From Sphingopyxis sp. MSC1_008 (lineage in GTDB: Bacteria; Pseudomonadota; Alphaproteobacteria; Sphingomonadales; Sphingomonadaceae), in the NCBI RefSeq assembly GCF_023197165.1, contig NZ_JALPRD010000005.1, forward strand, positions 1-64,000: a DNA stretch of 64,000 bases, in the 5' to 3' direction. Every line of letters starts with the position of its first letter. Positions within the stretch are counted from its first letter, which is position 1. The notes below the pieces were generated by a model. It was not told where the DNA came from and made no database searches. It was given only the letters and a program-made list of their open reading frames with translations. Shown here in pieces: positions 9,901-17,775 of this stretch. Made by a program: the position numbers and the translations under genes.

Positions 9901-10119
9901 TTCATTCTCGGCATGGTGCCGCTCGTGATCGCGAGCGGAGCCGGCGCCGCCAGCCGCATCGCGGTCGGATCGGGCGTGATGGGCGGGATGATCGCGGCGA
10001 CCTTGCTCGGCATCTTCTTCATCCCGCTTTTCTATCTGTCGGTGCGCAAGTGGATCAGCCGCAAGCGGCCGCCCGCCCCTGCCGAAAAAGGACATCATGA
10101 GGAACCCGGTCATGCGTAA
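6955..10119 (+). CDS. RND multidrug efflux pump, HAE1 (AcrB-like) family
   Basis: A 1054-aa proton-driven inner-membrane pump of normal length. It begins MTPRFFIDRPIFSWVIAIG, has two large periplasmic loops after TM1 and TM7, and the TM4 proton-relay pair DD in GILVDDAIVVIENVERI (about residues 407-408). The TM10-TM12 region has GLAAKNAILIVEFAIEQ and ends in FFIPLFYLSVRKWI. It should export hydrophobic or amphiphilic compounds with the flanking adaptor and outer-membrane factor. Its 3' end overlaps the next gene by 23 nt. Confidence 0.96.
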   Translation: MTPRFFIDRPIFSWVIAIGILLSGIIALRGLPVEQYPSVAPPSLTIGVTYPGADASTLEQNVTQVIEQELNGVEGFLYMASTSESNGTASITLTFEAGTDIDNAQMEVQNRLRRVEQRLPEDVRRQGISVTEANSGFLLIVAITSKSGNTDPMEVNNFANTRVLDELRRVNGVGNVQAFAPEYAMRIWLDPQKLASHNLSPAEALGAVQEQNSQTPGGQLGDQPLAKGAQLNAVITTQGRFTKPEQFESIILRANPDGSAVTLGDVGRVELGAASYLFSSELNGKPMAGLAVQLTPGANALSTATGIRERMAELSKGFPPDVTWSIPYDTTPFISLSIEEVVKTLGEAMLLVFLVMFLFLQNWRATVIPTVVVPIALAGACLGLWMFGFSINVLTLFGMVLAIGILVDDAIVVIENVERIMNEEHLSPYDATVKAMSQITSAIVGITLVLIAVFIPMAFFPGSTGGIYRQFSMTLAISIAFSALLALTLTPALCATLLKPHDNTERKGRIGAFFDRFFGRFNEWFGRTTDRYQGGVGKMLATPLRWLGVFVAMVAITALLFTRLPGSFLPQEDQGYLVTVIQAPPGATTQRTNEATKQVKAFFAEQPQVANVVSVNGFSFFGQGQANAIMFTPLKPWDERTGDGDSADAIAGKAMGAYANIKEAFAFSLSPPSIPELGTSSGFTFKLQDRGGNGRDALIAARNQMLGGAMQSKLLANVRPEGQEDAPVLKVDIDRIQARALGLSIGDVNATLAISFGSAYANDFTREGRVLRVLLQADAASRMTPQDVLDLRVRSAAGNMVPFGSFSTAEWSAEAPQLQRYNGYPAMTISGEPAPGQSTGEAMAEMERLAQTLPAGFAFEWTGISYEEKQSAGQIGMLLGLSLVVVFLLLAALYESWSVPVAVLLVVPLGVLGAVLFSMLRGLSADIYFNVGLITIIGLAAKNAILIVEFAIEQEAEGKSTLDAVMEAVKLRLRPIIMTSLAFILGMVPLVIASGAGAASRIAVGSGVMGGMIAATLLGIFFIPLFYLSVRKWISRKRPPAPAEKGHHEEPGHA

Positions 10120-11512
10120 CCTGATCGCGCTGCTCGCGGCGACGACGCTCGCCGGATGCGTCAATATGGCGCCCAAGCACGAGCGCCCGGCGCTGCCCAC
10201 CGCGCCCGCCTATCCGGCCGAATTCGCGGGCGATGTGACGCTGGGACAGCGGGCGACCGAAGTGTCGTGGCAGGATTTCTTCGCCGACCCGCAGCTCGAG
10301 GTGCTGATCGCGCAAGCGATCGAGCGCAACCGCGATCTCGCGGTCGCGATTGCGCAGATCGAGGAAGCGCGCGGGCTGTACCGCATCCAGGATGCCGACC
10401 GCCTGCCGACCGTCGGCGCCAGCGCCGACGCGACCCGAAGCCGCGGCCCTTCGCTGACCAGTCCGGGAACCGACACGACCAATCGCTATTCGGTCGGCGT
10501 CGGCGTGACCTCGTTCGAGCTCGATTTCTGGGGCCGCGTCAAGAATCTGTCCGAAGCCGCGCGCAGCCAATATCTCGCGACCGAGGCAGCCGAACGCGCC
10601 TTCCGCCTCGCGCTCGTCCGCGACGTCGCCTCCTCCTATTTCGCGTCGCGCGGCGCCGAGGAGCAGATCAAGCTTGCCGAAGCCACAGTGACGAGCCGCA
10701 AGGAAGGGCTGCGCATCGCCAAGCGCCGCCTCGACGCGGGCGTGACCTCGGCGCTCGACTATCGCCAGTCCGAAACGCTGATGACGCAGGCCGAAACACA
10801 GCTTGCGAGCTTGAAGCTCGGCAAGGCGCAGGCCGATAATTTCCTCGCCGTGCTGACCGGCGGACCCGTGACCGGCCCGCTGCCAACGCCGCTGCCGCTT
10901 GTGCAGCAGGGCCAGTCGCCGACGCTGACCGCCAGCCTGCCGTCGGACCTGCTCGTCGCGCGGCCTGATGTGGTGGCGGCCGAAGAGCGGCTGCGCGCCG
11001 CGCGCGCCAATGTCGGCGCCGCGCGCGCCGCCTTCTTCCCGTCGATCTCGCTCACCGGCAACCTTGGCTTCGCTTCGGGTTCGCTCGATAACCTGTTCAG
11101 CAACGACGGTTTCGGCTGGAGCTTTGGCCCGTCGATCAGACTGCCGATCTTCGATTTCGGGCGCAACAAGGGCAACCTCACCGTCGCCGAGGCGCGCGAG
11201 AATATCGCGGTCGCGACCTATGAGCGCACCGTCCAAGGCGCCTTCCGCGAAGTCGCCGATGCGCTCGCTGGCCGCCGCTACCTCGCCGAACAGGTCGAGG
11301 CACAGGAACGCGGTACGCTCGCGACGCGTCAGATCGCCGATCTGGCACGCAAGCGGTATCGCGAAGGCGTGTCGACCTATCTCGAGGTCCTTGATGCCGA
11401 ACGCAATTTGTTCGCCGCCGAACAGGCGCTGATCGAACTCCGCCGCGCGCAGGTCGACAATCTGGTGACGCTCTACGTCGCGCTGGGTGGCGGGCTCGTC
11501 GAACGCCGCTGA
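10097..11512 (+). CDS. RND efflux outer-membrane lipoprotein (NodT/OprM family)
   Basis: A 471-aa TolC-like channel subunit. The signal peptide ends in a lipobox (TTLAGC, Cys about residue 21). The duplicated family pattern is visible: ALIAQAIERNRDLAVAIAQIEEARG early and RPDVVAAEERLRAARANVGAARAAFFPSISL mid-protein, with FWGRVKNLSEAARS and IFDFGRNKGNLTVAEAREN. Start 10097 has an AAAAGGA Shine-Dalgarno; an in-frame ATG at 10112 is also possible. It overlaps the pump gene, closing a three-gene efflux operon. Confidence 0.95.
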   Translation: MRNPVMRNLIALLAATTLAGCVNMAPKHERPALPTAPAYPAEFAGDVTLGQRATEVSWQDFFADPQLEVLIAQAIERNRDLAVAIAQIEEARGLYRIQDADRLPTVGASADATRSRGPSLTSPGTDTTNRYSVGVGVTSFELDFWGRVKNLSEAARSQYLATEAAERAFRLALVRDVASSYFASRGAEEQIKLAEATVTSRKEGLRIAKRRLDAGVTSALDYRQSETLMTQAETQLASLKLGKAQADNFLAVLTGGPVTGPLPTPLPLVQQGQSPTLTASLPSDLLVARPDVVAAEERLRAARANVGAARAAFFPSISLTGNLGFASGSLDNLFSNDGFGWSFGPSIRLPIFDFGRNKGNLTVAEARENIAVATYERTVQGAFREVADALAGRRYLAEQVEAQERGTLATRQIADLARKRYREGVSTYLEVLDAERNLFAAEQALIELRRAQVDNLVTLYVALGGGLVERR

Positions 11513-11530
11513 CCCGGGGCCACCGCGCGG

Positions 11531-12439
11531 TTAGCGTGCGGCAGCCAACGCAGGCGATCGCGATCCCGCGCTCGCCAGTTCGCGCTCGGCCTGCGTGAAG
11601 CCATAGGCGGGGACGATCGCGGCTTCGCGGTCCGACGCATCGGCCCAATGGGCAACCAGCTGCTCGCCCGCATCTGCCCCTGCGCCGATATGGCGGCCTT
11701 CCGACAGCGTTACATCGGCACAGGCAAAATGCCCGGCGCCCGCGCAGAGGATGGCTCGCGTCGGCGCATCCTCGCCGACCAGCGCCAAGAGGCCGGGGCT
11801 GACGAGCGCAGGGTCGAGCAGTTCGAGGCTGGCGTCGGCGAGCACGCCGTGCGTCATTTGCGTCGCGGCGGTCGGCGCAAGGCTGTTGACGCGGATGCCG
11901 TATTTCTCGCCCTCGATCGCCAGCGTCTGCATCAGGCCAACGAGCGCCATCTTGGCGGCGCCATAATTGGCCTGGCCGAAATTGCCCCACAGGCCCGACG
12001 ACGAGGTCGTCATCACGATGCGGCCATATTGCTGCGCGCGCATCATGTCCCACACCGCCTTGCAACAGATCGCGGCGCCCATCAGGTGGACATCGACGAC
12101 CAAGCGGAAATCGTCGATGCTCATCTTGGCAAAGCTCTTGTCGCGCAGGATCCCCGCATTGTTTACGAGGATGTCGACGCGCCCCCACGCACCCTGCGTA
12201 TCGCGGACCATCGCCCCCACCGCGGCCTCGTCGGTCACCGAAGCCGCTATCGCCAGCGCCTCGCCGCCGTTCGCGACGATTTCTGAGGCAACCTGCTCGG
12301 CAGCGGCGATCGCGAGGTCGTTCACGACGACACGCGCGCCCTGTTTGGCGAGGTAAAGCGCATGCGTGCGGCCCAATCCGCCTCCGGCGCCGGTGACGAT
12401 CGCGACCCGACCGTGCAGCGGCAATATGTCATGTCCCAT
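11531..12439 (-). CDS. SDR dehydrogenase, HSD17B4-like hydroxyacyl-CoA dehydrogenase type
   Basis: A 302-aa classical short-chain dehydrogenase: dinucleotide-binding TGAGGGLGRTHALYLA (about residues 17-32), NNAG, and catalytic Ser/Tyr/Lys in SSGLWGNFGQANYGAAKMALVGL. The TGAGxGLGR form and the ATAATQMT-like segment resemble the dehydrogenase domain of peroxisomal multifunctional enzyme type 2, which acts on 3-hydroxyacyl-CoA. ATG 12439 has a GGAGA Shine-Dalgarno; an upstream ATG (12451) falls inside the operator. It is convergent with the efflux operon and shares an operator with the receptor operon upstream, so it probably works on the same substrate. Confidence 0.88.
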   Translation of the reverse strand: MGHDILPLHGRVAIVTGAGGGLGRTHALYLAKQGARVVVNDLAIAAAEQVASEIVANGGEALAIAASVTDEAAVGAMVRDTQGAWGRVDILVNNAGILRDKSFAKMSIDDFRLVVDVHLMGAAICCKAVWDMMRAQQYGRIVMTTSSSGLWGNFGQANYGAAKMALVGLMQTLAIEGEKYGIRVNSLAPTAATQMTHGVLADASLELLDPALVSPGLLALVGEDAPTRAILCAGAGHFACADVTLSEGRHIGAGADAGEQLVAHWADASDREAAIVPAYGFTQAERELASAGSRSPALAAAR

Positions 12440-12449
12440 ATCAATCTCC

Positions 12450-12471
12450 ATTCACTCTCTAGTGAGTTAAT
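12450..12471. promoter_or_regulatory. 22-bp imperfect palindrome, predicted TetR operator (copy 2)
   Basis: Left arm ATTCACTCTC, 2-nt centre TA, right arm GTGAGTTAAT; the arms match at 8 of 10 positions. The left arm and the preceding C are identical to the element at 20152-20173. It lies just upstream of the SDR start and 40 nt beyond the 3' end of the tetR gene at 12509. It most likely binds that TetR protein. Confidence 0.65.
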
Positions 12472-12508
12472 ATCTTGAACAGGCGAAAGCGCGATCGCGT
12501 CCTTCCGC

Positions 12509-13261
12509 CTAAGCCTTCTTGTTGCAGATTTGTACAAAGCCCGCCGCCATGAACGAGGCCATGCGCGCCTTGATCGCTTCGAAATCTTCGGACTTGCAGA
12601 CGCCGCCCGACAGCTTGTCGATGCGCCCGGTGCGCGCGAGCGTGACCATCAGCGCGCCGGTGACGAAATGATAGCCCCAGAAGATGTCCTCTTCGGCGCA
12701 ATCGGGCATCGCCTTTTTCAGAAGCTCGATCAGACGGAGCACGACGGGGTCGAAGTGGCTGTCCATCAGCTCGGCGCCCCATTCGGGGGTGTTGGCGACC
12801 TGCGCGCCGAGCGCACCGTAATTCTTCCAGCCCTCGCCGCCGTGGATATACAGATCGAGGTCGGTGTCGAGAAAGGCGTGGAGCGCCCCCTCGATCGTCG
12901 GCTTGCCGCCGCTCGCGCGATCATATTCGTCGAGCGCCTGCATCCGCTTGGTGCTCGTCACCACCGCGCGGCGTGCGAACACGGCGTCGAACAGCTTCCG
13001 CTTGTCCTCGAAATAATAGTTGAGCAGCGTGTGATGCACGCCGACGCGCTTCGCGACATCCTTGAGCGTGACACCGTGCAGCCCGTGCTTCGAAAAGAGA
13101 TACTCGGCTTCGTCGAGGATCTGCTCCATCGTCTCGGCGCGCTGTTCGGCCTTGGTCGATCGCCGACGCGTTTTCGCCTGTTCTGTCACTCGTCCGACTT
13201 TCAATGTCTGTTCCGTCGCCGCCCCTGCCGCAACGTCCACATGCCGATCAACCCGCGCCAT
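12509..13261 (-). CDS. TetR-family regulator
   Basis: A 250-aa TetR protein with a basic 35-residue tail, then the helix-turn-helix (about residues 40-90: MEQILDEAEYLFSKHGLHGVTLKDVAKRVGVHHTLLNYYFEDKRKLFDAVF). The C-terminal half resembles TetR_C domains of lipid- or steroid-responsive members (IEGALHAFLDTDLDLYIHGGEGWKNYG; WGYHFVTGALMVTL). Its start overlaps the ligase gene by 14 nt, so it is the last gene of the receptor-MFS-esterase-ligase operon and is probably autoregulated through the two 22-bp palindromes. Confidence 0.88.
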   Translation of the reverse strand: MARVDRHVDVAAGAATEQTLKVGRVTEQAKTRRRSTKAEQRAETMEQILDEAEYLFSKHGLHGVTLKDVAKRVGVHHTLLNYYFEDKRKLFDAVFARRAVVTSTKRMQALDEYDRASGGKPTIEGALHAFLDTDLDLYIHGGEGWKNYGALGAQVANTPEWGAELMDSHFDPVVLRLIELLKKAMPDCAEEDIFWGYHFVTGALMVTLARTGRIDKLSGGVCKSEDFEAIKARMASFMAAGFVQICNKKA

Positions 13262-14834
13262 GTTCGTTCCGCAAGCGAATCTTATCGATTTTTCCGGTCG
13301 GCGCCAGCGGCATGGCGGCAAGGCGCACCACCGCATCGGGAATCCACCAGGGGGCGACGCGGCCGGCAAGCGGAGCGAGCAGGTCCGCATCGCTGATTTC
13401 GACGTCCGAACCGAGTTCGACGAGCAGCACCGGCCGCTCGCCCCATTTGGGATCTTCGCGGCCGATCACCGCAGCGAGAGATACCTGCGGCAGCGCGCCG
13501 ACGACGGCCTCGATCTCGGCGGGATTGATCCACTCGCCGCCCGATTTGATCAGATCCTTGGCGCGGCCGGTGATCGACAGGTTTCCACGCGCATCGATCC
13601 GCGCGAGGTCGCCGGTCGCGAACCAGCCGTCGTCGTCGGTCGCGGACTCGGTTTGCCCGAGATAGCGTTCGACCACCGCCGACCCGCGAACGCGAAGATG
13701 GCCCTCGACCCCGCGCTGTTCGGGGAGCGGCTCGCCCGCCGCGTCGGTGAGCAGCAGGTCGACACCGATCGCCGGACGGCCCGACACCGATGCGGTGCGC
13801 AACGGGTCGTCCGGCGGCGCGATCGTGCCGAGCGGCGACAGTTCGGTCATGCCCCAGCTCGTCTGGACGGTGACGCCAAGCCGGCGCTCGATGCGCTCCA
13901 TCAGCGCGGGCGCCATCGGCGCGCCCCCCACGATGATGCGTTTGAGCGACGGCAGTTCGCCGCCCGCCGCCTCGATATGTTCGACGACGCCGAGCCACAC
14001 CGTCGGCACCCCGACGCCGACCGTAATGCCTTCGGCCGCGATCAGCCGCGCGAGGCTCGTTCCGTCGGCTTGCCGCCCGGGGAGCACGAGTTTGCCACCG
14101 ACCGCGGGCAAAGCGAAGGGCAGGCCCCAGGCGTTGGCGTGGAACATCGGGACGACCGCGAGCACCGCGTCGCGGTGAGTGAAAGCCATCACGTCGGCCT
14201 GCAACGCACGCAGCGTGTGCAGGAAGCTTGCGCGATGCGTGTAGGTTACGCCCTTTGGCGCACCCGTCGTTCCCGAGGTAAAGCAGAGCCCGGCGGGAGA
14301 CCGCTCGTCGAAGCCGCCCCATAACGTCCCGCCCGGCGCGCCGGCAATCAGCGCTTCAAGTTCGCGGAGCGGCGGCGCGGCGGCGGGCCAATCCCCGGCG
14401 GACCCGTCGATCACCAGCACCTGCGCGATTGCCGGCGCGCGCTCGACGATCGACCGCGCGAGCGGCAAGAGGTCGGCGCTGACGATCAGCAGCTTCGCGC
14501 CCGATTGCACCGCCATCGCCGCGAGCTGCGGCGCGGTCAGGCGTGGATTGAGCGTGTGACAGATGGCGCCGATGCCCATCGTCGCATACCATACCTCGAC
14601 ATGCGCTTGGCTGTTCCATGCAAGCGTCGCGACGCGATCGCCCTCGCCCACCCCGAAGCCCGCGAGCAGCGACGAGATCGCAAGGCTGCGGTCGCGTAGC
14701 ATCGCATAGCCGACCCGCGCGATGCTGCCGTCCTCGCGCGCGGTTACGACTTCCGCGTCGCCGTGCCAGCGCGCCGCGTGATCGAGGAATTTGTCGAGGG
14801 TCAGCGGGTAATCCTGCATCATACCGTGGATCAT
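13248..14834 (-). CDS. Acyl-CoA ligase (AMP-dependent synthetase, fatty-acid/aryl-acid type)
   Basis: A 528-aa ANL-superfamily enzyme that activates a carboxylic acid to an acyl-CoA via an acyl-AMP. P-loop-like motif CFTSGTTGAPKGVTYTHR (about residues 180-197), TSWGMTELSP (A5), GWFATGDLARIDARG (A7/A8) and the C-terminal catalytic lysine in APTGKIDKIRLR are all present. A frame extends upstream, but ATG at 14834 overlaps the esterase stop as ATGA, which fixes the start. Its likely substrate is the acid released by the esterase encoded just upstream. Confidence 0.94.
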   Translation of the reverse strand: MIHGMMQDYPLTLDKFLDHAARWHGDAEVVTAREDGSIARVGYAMLRDRSLAISSLLAGFGVGEGDRVATLAWNSQAHVEVWYATMGIGAICHTLNPRLTAPQLAAMAVQSGAKLLIVSADLLPLARSIVERAPAIAQVLVIDGSAGDWPAAAPPLRELEALIAGAPGGTLWGGFDERSPAGLCFTSGTTGAPKGVTYTHRASFLHTLRALQADVMAFTHRDAVLAVVPMFHANAWGLPFALPAVGGKLVLPGRQADGTSLARLIAAEGITVGVGVPTVWLGVVEHIEAAGGELPSLKRIIVGGAPMAPALMERIERRLGVTVQTSWGMTELSPLGTIAPPDDPLRTASVSGRPAIGVDLLLTDAAGEPLPEQRGVEGHLRVRGSAVVERYLGQTESATDDDGWFATGDLARIDARGNLSITGRAKDLIKSGGEWINPAEIEAVVGALPQVSLAAVIGREDPKWGERPVLLVELGSDVEISDADLLAPLAGRVAPWWIPDAVVRLAAMPLAPTGKIDKIRLRNEHGAG

Positions 14835-16459
14835 GAACAGTTGGCGCCCTTCGCGAGGACGGGCGAGACGATCCCCGTGTTCCAGTTCCACGGCTGGTTG
14901 CCCGCGGCGCGGCGGCGGCAGACCGCGGCCTCGTGGAGCGCGTACATGCCGGGCATCAGCCGCGCGCCGGGACGCGGCACGTCGGCGAAGGCCATGAACG
15001 CGGCGTCCTTGCCATAGGGGCGCCAAGCCGCCTGCCCCGCCGCCTCGGGCTTGCCGGTCTTCGCGAACGACACCCAATAATCGCCCATCGCGGCGGCGAA
15101 GCGGCGCTCGGCAAGTGTGTCGGGGATTTTGGGCCAATAGGGCGGCGTATCGTTCGTCGTGCCGAACACATACGGGATTTCGGCGGCGTGAAAGCCGTGC
15201 AGCCCATATTCGCTCGCGGCCGGATAGCCATGGTCGAAGAGGTAGAGATAAGCGGGCTGGCCGAGCGCACTCTGCTTGATCGCCAGCCGCTCGGACGTCC
15301 ATCCGTAAAGCGCATCGCGCGGCGTCGCGAGGATCGTTTCGGCGAGATCCTTTGCGGGATAGAGTTTCAGCCAGGCGTCGGCGAGATCGCCATAGCGTTC
15401 GCGGATCGCCGCTTCATACACAGCGGCATTGGCGGGGACCGGCGGCGCGAGGATGCGCAGCGAGCGAATCTCGCCGATGTTGAAGCCCGCGATCATCGGC
15501 ACCGGCGCCTGCTCGCCGCGGTCGAAAATATCGACGAGCTGGCCGGGCAGGATCTTGCCGTCGACGGTGCCCCACGGAAAATAGCCCGCCTTGGCCGCGC
15601 CGTCGGTCAGCGTGACCGGATCGACTTTGCGCAGCGCCGCGATATCGGCGGCGCCGAGCGCGGCGGCGACCCTTTCGCCGGTCGCTTCGGCTGCGGGTTC
15701 GCCGTGGCGCACTTCCTTCAGCGACGGGGTCGAGATCATATAGGCGCTCTGTGCGATCGCTTTGTGGAACAGGCCGCGCGCCTTTGGCGAGGCCATCAGA
15801 TACATCACGCTGAGCGCGCCCGCGGACTCGCCCGCGATCGTGACATTGGCCGCATCGCCGCCGAACGCGCCGATATTCGCCTTCACCCATTCAAGCGCAG
15901 CGATCTGGTCGAGCAGGCCGTAATTGCCCGAGACCCGGTCGGGCGATTCCGCGCTGAGCCCCGGGTGCGCCATATAACCGAGCACGCCGAGCCGGTAGTT
16001 GATCGACACGACGATTGCGCCGCGCGCCGCGAGCTTCGCGCCGTCGTACATGCCCTCGTGGCTGTAGCCGGTGGTCAGCGAACCGCCGTGGATCCACACG
16101 ATCACCGGCGCGTCCTTTACCTTTTTGGGCGACCAGATGTTCAGCGTCAGACAGTCTTCGGACATCTTGGCCGGCGGACTGGCATAGATATGCACCGCGG
16201 TCGGGCGCGGCTGGATACACGCGGCGCCGAAGCTCTGCGCCTTGCGGACGCCTTGCCATGCGGGCAGCGGCAACGGAGCTTTCCAGCGGAGCGGCCCGAC
16301 CGGCGGCTGCGCGAAGGGAATGCCCTTGAACTCGCGGACCTTGCCGACGGTCTTGCCCTCGACGATGCCCGCGGGCGCGTCGACCACCGGACTCGCAGCG
16401 ACGACGGGCGCCGCCATCAAAAGCCCAGCCGCCGATAGTGCGCAGTATAGTTTCTTCAT
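14831..16459 (-). CDS. Secreted type-B carboxylesterase/lipase
   Basis: A 542-aa alpha/beta hydrolase with a Sec signal peptide (MKKLYCALSAAGLLMAAPVVA). Hallmarks: oxyanion segment WIHGGSLTTGYSH, nucleophile elbow GESAGALSV (Ser about residue 210), and the catalytic His in HGFHAAEIPYVFG. It should release acids or alcohols from bulky esters in the periplasm. The start is fixed by the ATGA overlap with the MFS gene; the 3' end overlaps the ligase by 4 nt. Confidence 0.93.
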   Translation of the reverse strand: MKKLYCALSAAGLLMAAPVVAASPVVDAPAGIVEGKTVGKVREFKGIPFAQPPVGPLRWKAPLPLPAWQGVRKAQSFGAACIQPRPTAVHIYASPPAKMSEDCLTLNIWSPKKVKDAPVIVWIHGGSLTTGYSHEGMYDGAKLAARGAIVVSINYRLGVLGYMAHPGLSAESPDRVSGNYGLLDQIAALEWVKANIGAFGGDAANVTIAGESAGALSVMYLMASPKARGLFHKAIAQSAYMISTPSLKEVRHGEPAAEATGERVAAALGAADIAALRKVDPVTLTDGAAKAGYFPWGTVDGKILPGQLVDIFDRGEQAPVPMIAGFNIGEIRSLRILAPPVPANAAVYEAAIRERYGDLADAWLKLYPAKDLAETILATPRDALYGWTSERLAIKQSALGQPAYLYLFDHGYPAASEYGLHGFHAAEIPYVFGTTNDTPPYWPKIPDTLAERRFAAAMGDYWVSFAKTGKPEAAGQAAWRPYGKDAAFMAFADVPRPGARLMPGMYALHEAAVCRRRAAGNQPWNWNTGIVSPVLAKGANCS

Positions 16460-17772
16460 GCCGCTAACTCCTGCCGGCTGTCCTCTCGGCGTAGTCGCCG
16501 CGCGAGCCAGAGGAAGAGCCCGATCGCGATCAGATAAAAGGGCGTCAGCGTGTAGAGCGCCGTTTGCAGCCCATGGAGGTCGCCCTGCGCCTTGAACCAG
16601 TCGCTGGCGAAACCGACCCATGTCGGCCCCAGCCCCAATCCGATGAAGTTCATGATGAGCAGCAACAAGGCGCCCGCCAGCACGCGCTGGTTCGGCTTCA
16701 CTTCCTCCTGAACCAGCGCGACCGACGCCGAGAGGTAGAAATAGTTGAAGATCATCACGACAGTGAGCAACGCGAGCGCGAGCGGCCAGCCCGGCGCCCA
16801 GACGAATACGACGTAAAAGGGCATGGCGACCACCAGCGAAAGCGCGGGCGCAATCGCATAGCCGGCGCGCGATCTGCGGACCATCCGGTCGATCACGCGG
16901 CCCGAGACGATCATCCCGCCGCCCATGCCGATCAACAGCACCAGCGCATACCAGATCGCGACGTCGCCAAGCTCCATGCCCTTTTCGCGCATCAGGAACA
17001 GCACCGCAAAATTGCCGAGGCCATAGGTGACGAACTGCGTCGCGCCGCTGCCCAGCGCCGCGAGCATCAGGATCGGATGTGAGAGGAACATGCGCACCGT
17101 TGGCCAGAAGGCCGCCTTGTCGCCGGCGCTTACGGACGGAGCCGCGACATCGGTCGCGCCGCGCTTGGGCTCGCGCACCGTCAGCCAGACCACCAGCGCC
17201 GTGACGATCCCGATCGCGCCCACCGCGATAAAGGGAATGCGCCAGCCAAAGCGCTCGGCGATCGCGGCGCCGAACGCCACGCCAGCCGCGGCGCCGATCG
17301 CCGGGCCGAGGTTGAAAATGCCAAGCGCCGCGGCGCGTTTACCCGGCGGATAGGTGTCGGTGATGATCGCATAGGAGGGCGGCACGCCGCCCGCCTCGCC
17401 GAAGCCGACGACCATGCGCGCCACAACCAGCTGTGTATAATTGGCCGCCATCCCGCACGCGACGGTCGCACCGCTCCATATCGCGCAGGCGGCCGACAAC
17501 ACGCCGACGCGGCTGGTCCGGTCGGCGAACCAGCCGACCGGGATCGCGATGAAGCAATAGAACATCGCAAAATAGAGCCCACTGATCAGCCCGAGCTGGC
17601 CGTCGCTGATCTGCAGCGCGTCCTGGATCGGCTTTGCGAGGATCGAGAGCAGCTGCCGGTCGAGGAAATTCAGCACATAGACGAAACAGAGCATCCCGAG
17701 CACGAAGGTGGGATTGCCCCCCGGCCGAGTGGACGCTGCGGCCGGGGAGAGGGAGGCTTCTGCACCAGTCAT
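16456..17772 (-). CDS. MFS transporter, spinster-like/acid-permease type
   Basis: A 438-aa permease with 12 predicted membrane segments and the MFS loop motif GWFADRTSRVGVLS (about residues 82-95) between TM2 and TM3. The opening YVLNFLDRQLLSILAKPIQ is frequent in Sphingomonadales transporters linked to degradation clusters. It begins 3 nt after the receptor gene and overlaps the esterase gene by 4 nt. Inferred role: moving the ester or its product across the inner membrane. Confidence 0.9.
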   Translation of the reverse strand: MTGAEASLSPAAASTRPGGNPTFVLGMLCFVYVLNFLDRQLLSILAKPIQDALQISDGQLGLISGLYFAMFYCFIAIPVGWFADRTSRVGVLSAACAIWSGATVACGMAANYTQLVVARMVVGFGEAGGVPPSYAIITDTYPPGKRAAALGIFNLGPAIGAAAGVAFGAAIAERFGWRIPFIAVGAIGIVTALVVWLTVREPKRGATDVAAPSVSAGDKAAFWPTVRMFLSHPILMLAALGSGATQFVTYGLGNFAVLFLMREKGMELGDVAIWYALVLLIGMGGGMIVSGRVIDRMVRRSRAGYAIAPALSLVVAMPFYVVFVWAPGWPLALALLTVVMIFNYFYLSASVALVQEEVKPNQRVLAGALLLLIMNFIGLGLGPTWVGFASDWFKAQGDLHGLQTALYTLTPFYLIAIGLFLWLARRLRREDSRQELAA

Positions 17773-17775
17773 CGC